This document shows, piece after piece, positions 1 through 5,132 of a DNA stretch of 5,600 nt (within the stretch, counting starts at the first letter, position 1; every line of letters begins with the position of its first letter). The position numbers and the translations under genes were made by a program. The stretch is from positions 13,406 to 19,005 of the forward strand of contig CAJUMW010000014.1 of NCBI GenBank assembly GCA_910587625.1, given 5' to 3'. The notes below the pieces were generated by a model. That model searched no databases and was not told the origin of the DNA. It worked only from the letters and a program-made list of their open reading frames with translations. This DNA comes from an uncultured Christensenellaceae bacterium. Lineage in GTDB: Bacteria > Bacillota > Clostridia > Christensenellales > Borkfalkiaceae.

Positions 1-1
1 T

Positions 2-238
2 ACCGATGAGAGAGCCTACAGAAAGCTTGCGTTGAGTTGGGGCGTTATTCCAATTATGAGCGAAGAATTTTACTCGGTTGACGTACTCTTCCACTATGCA
101 AAGCGCGCAGCTATAAATTCAGGTATTGTCAATAAGGGAGACACAATAGTTTTGACGGGCGGCACACCGAACGGCAAAAGCGGAAATTCAAATTTGATTA
201 ATGTTGAAACGATACCCTCATCATCTAAGTCAATTTAA
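2..238 (+). CDS. pyk: Pyruvate kinase, C-terminal end (partial, 5' end outside window)
   Basis: The frame is open from the window edge and ends at TAA (236-238), giving the last 78 residues. Pyruvate kinase converts phosphoenolpyruvate and ADP to pyruvate and ATP in the cytoplasm, the last step of glycolysis. The fragment matches the C-terminal alpha/beta domain of the family. It starts with a Thr-(Asp/Glu)-Arg-x-x-Arg-x-Leu stretch running into WGVIPIM. A helix follows (SVDVLFHYAKRAAINSG), then the strand and turn KGDTIVLTGGTPNGKSGNSN and a final strand LINVETI. The TGGTPNGKSGNSN stretch corresponds to the glycine-rich loop that forms the allosteric effector site in many family members. The protein stops about seven residues after this strand, so it lacks the extra PEP-utilizer-like domain found at the end of Bacillus-type enzymes. 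The catalytic barrel lies outside the window. The gene converges with the opp operon and has no evident functional link to it. Confidence 0.93.
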   Translation, partial: TDERAYRKLALSWGVIPIMSEEFYSVDVLFHYAKRAAINSGIVNKGDTIVLTGGTPNGKSGNSNLINVETIPSSSKSI

Positions 239-290
239 ATTAAAAAGCGTTTGATTTGGTATTACACAAATCAAACGCTTTTTAATTTAA
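235..290. terminator. Bidirectional intrinsic terminator between pyk and the opp operon
   Basis: Positions 235-258 and 267-290 are perfect reverse complements (24 of 24 pairs) around the 8-base loop GTATTACA. The GC-containing core is 247-258 paired with 267-278 (GCGTTTGATTTG and its complement). It is flanked by A5 on one side and T5 on the other, continuing into AATTTAA. Read on either strand, this gives a stable hairpin followed by a U-rich tract, as expected for Rho-independent termination in both directions. It lies exactly between two convergent genes. The pyk stop (236-238) and the stop of the small - strand gene (287-289) both fall inside the arms. Confidence 0.9.
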
Positions 291-535
291 CCTAACCATA
301 AATAGGTAAACAAAACCAAAAGTCCGAAAACCAATATCGCACCGAGAATGTAAGGACCGATTGCAAGAAACGCGCCCCTTACCATTGCCCAATATTCTTT
401 TCTGCTGACATTCATTTTTTCCTTGCGACGCCCGCGTTTTTTTAAAGACGGGTCGTACCACTTAAATCCGTCGATATTCATATCGGCAAAAGTTGTGGTT
501 GTGTCAAGGTCGTCATTCGGCTTTTTCTTCGCCAT
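287..535 (-). CDS. Small basic single-pass membrane protein of unknown function, last gene of the opp operon
   Basis: This encodes 82 residues and I do not recognise a named family. Residues 1-20 are a polar N-terminus with KKK and TTTT runs. Residues 21-53 hold IDGFKWYDPSLKKRGRRKEK and an aromatic/basic amphipathic stretch. Residues 55-81 are one long hydrophobic segment (AFLAIGPYILGAILVFGLLV and onward), ending two residues from the C-terminus. With 14 Lys/Arg against 8 Asp/Glu and the basic cluster before the membrane segment, an N-in orientation is likely. The ATG at 535 was chosen because AAGGAG lies 4 bases upstream. A TTG at 595 would extend it by 20 residues but has a poorer site. It overlaps the end of oppF by 23 bases in the +1 frame, so translational coupling is likely, and its stop lies in the terminator. 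Position and signals argue it is real and co-transcribed. A role as transporter accessory subunit or regulator is only a guess. Confidence 0.78.
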   Translation of the reverse strand: MAKKKPNDDLDTTTTFADMNIDGFKWYDPSLKKRGRRKEKMNVSRKEYWAMVRGAFLAIGPYILGAILVFGLLVLFTYLWLG

Positions 536-1691
536 TGCTCTCCTTTTCGTTCTGTTCTTTTGCTTGAGCTTCCTTTGCCTTTTTTGCACCGCCAATCTTC
601 ATATAGCTCTTTGCAAGCGCTGTAATCCTTTCAAGCTCCAAAGTCTTTTGCATATCGATTTTGCACTGCTCGTTCTCTTCGGGAGTGTTATAAAGATGGC
701 ACGCACAAAAGTGACCGGGCTCTACTTCCTTATATTTGGGGCGCACAACCGAACAAATGTCCATACAATGCTCGCAACGGGTGTGGAACTTACAACCCTT
801 TGGAGGATTGACGGGTGAAGGAATATCTCCTTGCAGTAAAATTCTATTCATTTTAACGTGAGGGTTGGGTACGGGAACAGCCGAGAAAAGCGCTTTTGTA
901 TAAGGGTGTAACGTGTTTGAGAATATTGCGTTCTTAGAACCATACTCAACAAGGCTACCGAGATACATGACGCCGACTTCGTCGGATATATGCTTTACAA
1001 CCGATAAATCGTGGGATATAAAGATATAAGTCAACTGCAATGACTGCTGCAATTCTTTAAGCATATTTATAATCTGTGCCTGAATAGAAACGTCAAGTGC
1101 GGAAACAGGCTCATCGCAGATTACAAGGTCAGGCTTCAAAGCAAGCGCACGCGCAATACATATACGCTGTCTTTGTCCGCCAGAAAACTCGTGAGGATAT
1201 CTCTCGAAATAATGAGGTTGAAGTCCGCACATCTTCATTACGCTTAAAATATAGTCATGATACTCCTCTTTGGGCACAATTTTATGCTCGCGAACAGCTT
1301 CGCCGATTATCTCTCCAACCGAAAGACGCGGAGACAAGCTTGCATATGGGTCCTGAAATATCATTTGCATATTAGGACGCAGCTTGTTAAATTCTCTGTT
1401 GCTTATCTTTGAAACTTCTCTACCCTTGAACAAAATCTCGCCGCCCGTAACATCATACAGACGAAGAATTGTTCTGCCCATAGTGGTTTTTCCGCAACCC
1501 GACTCTCCGACTATACCCAACGTTTTGCCTTTTTCAACTTTAAAGGAAACGCCGTCAACAGCCTTTAAAAATTTAGTGGGCTTGCCTAAAAGATTTTTAT
1601 CAACTACAAAATATTGTTTTAAATCCCTGACTTCGAGCAAAGGCGGTTCGGGGTCGCTGATAACAACGTTCGTCGTTTGATCTTCAGCCAT
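513..1691 (-). CDS. oppF: Oligopeptide ABC transporter ATP-binding protein OppF
   Basis: A 392-residue cytoplasmic ATPase that pairs with OppD to power peptide import. Motifs in order: Walker A GESGCGKT (62-69), Q-loop Q113 in MIFQDPYASLSPR, signature FSGGQRQRI (169-177), Walker B LVICDEP (189-195) with catalytic Glu194, D-loop SALD (197-200), and switch His227 in ISHD. The FSGGQ signature and FQDPYASL Q-loop are typical of OppF/DppF rather than OppD. Residues 262-334 are the oligopeptide-transporter C-terminal region: HPYTKAL, then C300-x5-C306-x6-C313-x15-C329, plus extra cysteines 309 and 331. Four cysteines in this layout bind a [4Fe-4S] cluster in some studied Dpp/Opp ATPases. A Lys/Glu-rich tail (about 336-392) extends beyond the usual end. 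The ATG overlaps the end of oppD by 8 bases (ATGGCTGA) and has AAGGAGG 9 bases upstream. Dipeptide rather than oligopeptide specificity cannot be excluded. Confidence 0.93.
   Translation of the reverse strand: MAEDQTTNVVISDPEPPLLEVRDLKQYFVVDKNLLGKPTKFLKAVDGVSFKVEKGKTLGIVGESGCGKTTMGRTILRLYDVTGGEILFKGREVSKISNREFNKLRPNMQMIFQDPYASLSPRLSVGEIIGEAVREHKIVPKEEYHDYILSVMKMCGLQPHYFERYPHEFSGGQRQRICIARALALKPDLVICDEPVSALDVSIQAQIINMLKELQQSLQLTYIFISHDLSVVKHISDEVGVMYLGSLVEYGSKNAIFSNTLHPYTKALFSAVPVPNPHVKMNRILLQGDIPSPVNPPKGCKFHTRCEHCMDICSVVRPKYKEVEPGHFCACHLYNTPEENEQCKIDMQKTLELERITALAKSYMKIGGAKKAKEAQAKEQNEKESNGEEKAE
540..545 (-). promoter_or_regulatory. Ribosome binding site of the small membrane-protein gene
   Basis: On the - strand AAGGAG is followed by AGCA and then the ATG at 535. 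The site lies inside the last codons of oppF. It favours the 82-residue start over the upstream TTG at 595 and the internal ATG at 481, which lack comparable sites. The 4-base spacer is on the short side. Confidence 0.65.
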
Positions 1692-3003
1692 TAGCTTCGT
1701 CCTCCTTTTCGGTCGAATTCATAGCTTTGTATAAATAACACGAAACACTGTGCGTATCGGTTACTTTTACAAGCTCGGGATAGTCGCCCTTACATTTCTC
1801 AATACATTTGTCGCATCTGTCGCGGAAATAACAATAGTTGGGCATATCTACTGGATTAGGAACAAAACCGGGTATGCAATAGAGCGAGTCAACGTCGCTA
1901 TCGACGGTGGGCTTGCTTTTTTGAAGTCCTATTGTATAGGGGTGCATAGGACGGTCGAAAATATCCTCAGCAGTGCCCATTTCTATAATTTTTCCTGCGT
2001 ACATAACAACGACAAAATCAGCCATTTCGGCTACAACGCCCAAGTCGTGGGTAATAAGCATAATGCTACCCTTGATTTTGTGCTTAATATTTCTCAAAAG
2101 GTCGAGAATTTGCGCCTGAATTGTAACGTCAAGCGCAGTTGTAGGTTCGTCTGCAATAATTAAACGTGGGTTGCAAAGCAATGCCATTGCAATCATAACC
2201 CTTTGACGCATACCACCCGACAACTCGTGAGGGAATTTTTTATATATGCTTTCAGGGTCGGCCATACCGACTAAATTGAGCATTTCAAGGCTTCTTTCCT
2301 TTGCTTTTTGCTTGGAAATACCCTCGATATGCAAAAATGCAACTTCGTCAAGCTGATTACCGATTGTAAATACAGGATTGAGCGACGTCATAGGCTCTTG
2401 GAAAATCATAGCAATTTCTCTGCCGCGGATACTGCGCATTGCCTCTAAAGGCATTTTAGCTATATCCACAACGCGCTCTTCACGCTTATACATATTGCCG
2501 CCCAAAACGTCTTTTTTTATTACGGGCTTACCTTTTTTGTCAAGAACGGGCACTTCTTCCCCGTTTTCATTGATTTGAGTTTCATAAACGGGAATTTTGC
2601 GCCCTTTTTCGTCTTTTACAAACGAATTGGATTTAAAGCGAATTGCGCCTTCGACAATCTGACCCGTAGGTCCTTGTACAAGCTGCATAGTGGAAAGCGA
2701 AGTTACGGACTTGCCGCAACCCGACTCTCCCACAACGCCGACAGTCGACCCCTCGGGAATTGAAAAGGTAACGCCGTTTACCGCCTTTACAACGCCGGCG
2801 TCGGTAAAAAAGAAAGTATGCAAGTCGTCAAACTCGATTATATTATTGGGATCCTTCATTTCGGTAATGAATTCTTCCTCTTTTACTTTCCTTTTTTTAC
2901 GCTTTTCATAATATTTCGTTGCCTTTGCGTTTTCCTTGGCAATACGGCGTGACTCTGCGCCCGAAATATAGTGTGATTTTTTCTCGTTTTTCTCTTCGGA
3001 CAT
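1684..3003 (-). CDS. oppD: Oligopeptide ABC transporter ATP-binding protein OppD, with an N-terminal extension and an internal insertion
   Basis: A 439-residue ATPase, partner of OppF, longer than the roughly 320-360 residues usual for OppD. Residues 1-54 are a Lys/Glu/Arg-rich extension. The ATPase domain then shows Walker A GESGCGKS (92-99), Q-loop Q202 in MIFQEPMTSLNPV, signature LSGGMRQRV (261-269), Walker B LIIADEP (281-287) with Glu286, D-loop TALD (289-292) and switch His319 in ITHD. The LSGGM signature is the OppD/DppD form. Walker A Lys98 and Gln202 are 104 residues apart, about 45 more than usual. The extra sequence (about 124-180) has repeated KG/NG-PV units. The C-terminal region has HPYTIGL and C391-x5-C397-x6-C404-x17-C422, plus Cys400, a likely [4Fe-4S] site by family knowledge. 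The gene starts 2 bases after the oppC stop and overlaps oppF by 8 bases. All catalytic motifs are intact. Confidence 0.93.
   Translation of the reverse strand: MSEEKNEKKSHYISGAESRRIAKENAKATKYYEKRKKRKVKEEEFITEMKDPNNIIEFDDLHTFFFTDAGVVKAVNGVTFSIPEGSTVGVVGESGCGKSVTSLSTMQLVQGPTGQIVEGAIRFKSNSFVKDEKGRKIPVYETQINENGEEVPVLDKKGKPVIKKDVLGGNMYKREERVVDIAKMPLEAMRSIRGREIAMIFQEPMTSLNPVFTIGNQLDEVAFLHIEGISKQKAKERSLEMLNLVGMADPESIYKKFPHELSGGMRQRVMIAMALLCNPRLIIADEPTTALDVTIQAQILDLLRNIKHKIKGSIMLITHDLGVVAEMADFVVVMYAGKIIEMGTAEDIFDRPMHPYTIGLQKSKPTVDSDVDSLYCIPGFVPNPVDMPNYCYFRDRCDKCIEKCKGDYPELVKVTDTHSVSCYLYKAMNSTEKEDEANG
1701..1707 (-). promoter_or_regulatory. Ribosome binding site of oppF, inside oppD
   Basis: AAGGAGG on the - strand lies 9 bases before the oppF ATG at 1691, within the final codons of oppD. 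It supports that start. Together with the 8-base gene overlap it suggests that termination on oppD and initiation on oppF are coupled. Confidence 0.75.
2464..2634 (-). other. Insertion segment in OppD between Walker A and the Q-loop
   Basis: Codons for OppD residues about 124-180. Where OppD proteins normally go from a short strand (GxIxFxG) through a short linker to the MRxIRGxxIAMIFQEP helix and strand, this protein has a long polar segment. It contains three loosely similar units: DEKGRKIPVY (131-140), ENGEEVPVL (146-154) and DKKGKPVI (155-162). The pattern of charged turn, glycine, then Val/Pro-rich strand suggests short beta hairpins. The boundaries are approximate because no alignment was run. 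Confidence 0.6.
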
Positions 3004-3005
3004 AG

Positions 3006-4103
3006 TTACCTCTTCATTTTAGGGTCAAACGCGTCCCTAAGACCGTCGCCCACAAAGTTAAACGCCAAAATTGCAAGTGTAATACAAATGCCGGGGGGTA
3101 CCCAGAAATTGGGATAGTAGTTGAGATAAACGCTCTTGGAAGCCGTGTTTATCATAGCGCCCCAAGTTGCCGTTCCCAAAGGTGCACCGATACCGAGGAA
3201 GCCCAAAGTTGCTTCGGTAAGGATTATACTACCCAAGCCCAAAGTCATAGAAACGATAAGCTGCGGCATAACGTTGGGAATAAGATGCTTGAATATTTTA
3301 CGCTTTACCGACAATCCCGAACACTTAGCCGCAAGCATAAACTCTTGCTCCCTAAGCGACAAAATCTGTCCGCGAACGAGCCTTGCAACACCGGCCCAAC
3401 TTATAAGCGTCAAAATACCCATCATTATATACAATCGCCAAATTGTATTGAAAATAGGTACGGCTTCGGCAAGGCTGTCGAATATAGCCGAGAATATAAG
3501 CATAATGGGCAACTGCGGAATACAGTAAAGAATATCGGTTATACGCATTATAATTGTATCCGCTATTCCGCCGAAATAACCGGCAAGTCCGCCCAAGACA
3601 ACGCCGATCAACGTCGAAACCAATACTACCAAAAAGCCGATAGTAAGCGAAACTCTTCCGCCGTACATAAGCCTGGTAAACAAATCATAGCCGTGTTCGT
3701 CGGTGCCGAGCCAATGCTCCCAGCTTATTTCCGCACGACTGTTAAGGTTGTTTGTGTCTACAGAAATTTCATAGCCTTCGTGAATTTCTCCGTCCTGTTC
3801 ATAGCGCGTTTCTTCATAGTTGACTATTGTTTTTTCCTTATAGTCGACTTCCATTTCTCCCCAAGGAGAGAAAAGCGGACCGATAAAGGAAATCAAAAAC
3901 AGCAAAATGATAATGACAAGCCCTACAACCGAAAGCTTTGAACGGAAAAAACGTTTAAGCACGGTCATTCCGGGCGACAGAGTTTTAACCCTGTCGCTCA
4001 GACTTTCACCGTTTAAATCATTGAATTTAACTTCTTCGGGAGCAACGTTGTGTATATTTTCCTCGGTTTCGGGTACGGAGGGTTTTTTATTTTCTTCTTC
4101 CAT
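3006..4103 (-). CDS. oppC: Oligopeptide ABC transporter permease OppC
   Basis: A 365-residue membrane protein, one of the two channel subunits. Residues 1-45 form an acidic cytoplasmic tail rich in Glu, Asn and Pro. TM1 is about 57-78, preceded by LKRFFRSKLSVVG, the usual OppC N-terminal motif. An outside loop (79-131) leads to LGTDEHGYDLFTRLMYGGRV (132-151), the family hallmark. Five further segments lie near 151-177, 186-207, 224-240, 283-300 and 336-354. The EAA-type coupling loop, which contacts the ATPases, is near 251-277 (REQEFMLAAKCSG, then HLIPN). The protein ends with VGDGLRDAFDPKMKR, the standard ending. The ATG has AGGAGG 5 bases upstream overlapping the oppB stop. The outside loop is longer than typical because of a charged Tyr/Glu-rich segment (about 93-115). 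Confidence 0.94.
   Translation of the reverse strand: MEEENKKPSVPETEENIHNVAPEEVKFNDLNGESLSDRVKTLSPGMTVLKRFFRSKLSVVGLVIIILLFLISFIGPLFSPWGEMEVDYKEKTIVNYEETRYEQDGEIHEGYEISVDTNNLNSRAEISWEHWLGTDEHGYDLFTRLMYGGRVSLTIGFLVVLVSTLIGVVLGGLAGYFGGIADTIIMRITDILYCIPQLPIMLIFSAIFDSLAEAVPIFNTIWRLYIMMGILTLISWAGVARLVRGQILSLREQEFMLAAKCSGLSVKRKIFKHLIPNVMPQLIVSMTLGLGSIILTEATLGFLGIGAPLGTATWGAMINTASKSVYLNYYPNFWVPPGICITLAILAFNFVGDGLRDAFDPKMKR
3009..3014 (-). promoter_or_regulatory. Ribosome binding site of oppD, inside the end of oppC
   Basis: AAGAGG on the - strand encodes the last two oppC codons (Lys-Arg) and precedes the oppC stop TAA (3006-3008). It lies 5 bases before the oppD ATG at 3003. It is weaker than the GGAGG sites of oppC and oppF, but its location supports the chosen start and coupled translation. 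Confidence 0.6.
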
Positions 4104-4108
4104 TGTAT

Positions 4109-4114
4109 CCTCCT
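4109..4114 (-). promoter_or_regulatory. Ribosome binding site of oppC overlapping the oppB stop codon
   Basis: The - strand reads TAGGAGGATACA and then ATG. The stop codon of oppB (TAG, 4113-4115) shares its last two bases with the AGGAGG site, which sits 5 bases before the oppC start. This is a near-ideal SD sequence and fixes the start. A ribosome finishing oppB would be placed directly on the oppC site. Confidence 0.8.
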
Positions 4115-5105
4115 ACTTACCCAACTTAACTCGAGGGTCGACAACCGCGTACATTATATCGGTCAAAAGTATCCCTATAACCGTAAGCACAGCTATAAAC
4201 ATATCGTAACCCATTATGAACGGAATATCTCCCTTTCTTGTAAGTTCATACGCCGTATTACCGATGCCTGGCAATGAAAACATTTGCTCGACAATCATCG
4301 AACCGCCGAAAAGCCCCGGCAAAATACCGGCAAGCGTAGTAACGAGCGGAATGAGCGTATTTCTGAAAACGTGTTTATATACAACCGTATTTTCGGAAAG
4401 CCCCTTTGCCCTTGCAGTGCGGATATAGTCGGCATTGAGTACTTCAAGCGTATTTGTTCTAGTATATCTCATCATAGAACCTATGGAGAGAATTGTTAAA
4501 ACAAACACGGGCAAGACCATATGCCAAGCCATATCGATAAACAGTGCAAAACCTGTTGCCGAACTTGTTGCAGTTGTCAGACCTTGAGTTTCAAACCAAC
4601 CCAAATCGACAGCAAATATTTTTATTATTATGCTTGCAAAGAAGAACGACGGAAACGATATACCGATCATAGTCAAAACAGTGACGGTATAGTCGAGTTT
4701 ACCGTATTGATTGCACGCGCACTTTATTCCGAGGGGAATTGCTATAATAAGTTCAAGCAAAAGCGATACAAAAGATACCGCAAAGGAAACCCCCATATTA
4801 CGGAAAATAATATCCTGAATAGGCTCGTTATTTATAAGACTGTTGCCGAAATTGCCGCTTAAAAAGCTTGTTATCCAATGCCACCAACCGTAACAGATGC
4901 CGCCGAATGAGTTGTCAAGTAAGTTATAACTGGCAAGAATAGCGTTAAGCTCTTCCTCACTTGCCGGGCTCTGTTGGTGCGTTGCATAATATCTGTCTGC
5001 AATGACGTTGACGGGCATTATTCTGATAATTATATACAGAATAAGGGAAACGCCGACAAGAATAAACAGCGCAAGCAATAGCCTTTTTACTACGTATTTA
5101 AACAT
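4113..5105 (-). CDS. oppB: Oligopeptide ABC transporter permease OppB
   Basis: A 330-residue membrane protein, the second channel subunit. It begins MFKYVVKRLLLALFILVGVS, the typical OppB/DppB start with TM1 at about 9-29. A large outside loop (30-103) contains the conserved SFLSGNFGNSLINNEPI stretch, equivalent to the GDLGxS-x-PV motif of the family. Further membrane segments lie near 106-127, 140-165, 192-212, 253-275 and 298-320. The coupling loop is near 224-250 (NADYIRTARAKGLSE, then KHVFRNT), matching the EAA motif DYIRTARAKGL that is nearly invariant in OppB proteins. The C-terminus YAVVDPRVKL is also standard. The start is fixed by homology rather than by its ribosome binding site, which is poor (GGAG, 13 bases upstream). 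It follows oppA after a 27-base gap and precedes oppC by 9 bases. Confidence 0.95.
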   Translation of the reverse strand: MFKYVVKRLLLALFILVGVSLILYIIIRIMPVNVIADRYYATHQQSPASEEELNAILASYNLLDNSFGGICYGWWHWITSFLSGNFGNSLINNEPIQDIIFRNMGVSFAVSFVSLLLELIIAIPLGIKCACNQYGKLDYTVTVLTMIGISFPSFFFASIIIKIFAVDLGWFETQGLTTATSSATGFALFIDMAWHMVLPVFVLTILSIGSMMRYTRTNTLEVLNADYIRTARAKGLSENTVVYKHVFRNTLIPLVTTLAGILPGLFGGSMIVEQMFSLPGIGNTAYELTRKGDIPFIMGYDMFIAVLTVIGILLTDIMYAVVDPRVKLGK

Positions 5106-5118
5106 TGTGTATAAGTTG

Positions 5119-5122
5119 CTCC
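5119..5122 (-). promoter_or_regulatory. Weak, distant ribosome binding site of oppB
   Basis: The only SD-like element in the 27-base oppA-oppB gap is GGAG, 13 bases before the oppB ATG, which is farther than the usual 5-9. No better in-frame start exists nearby, and the protein start matches the family. Translation of oppB may therefore be less efficient than that of the other genes, or depend on arriving ribosomes from oppA. Confidence 0.45.
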
Positions 5123-5132
5123 GAATTATTTA

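Noticed and set aside
536..595. Upstream TTG start (595) for the small membrane-protein gene, adding 20 very basic residues
   Set aside because: It has no convincing SD site and would overlap oppF by 83 bases. The ATG at 535 has AAGGAG just upstream.
1750..2163. Open frame on the + strand opposite oppD
   Set aside because: It lies antisense to the conserved ATPase domain and has no translation signal or recognisable protein family.
3093..3098. Run of six G (six C on the coding strand) in oppC as a possible phase-variation tract
   Set aside because: It is short and simply encodes Val-Pro-Pro-Gly in a conserved part of OppC. Six bases is not unusual and the frame is intact.
3285..3941. Long open frame on the + strand opposite oppC
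   Set aside because: It is antisense to a well-conserved permease gene, has no SD site or recognisable domain, and its residue composition looks like that of a reverse-strand shadow.
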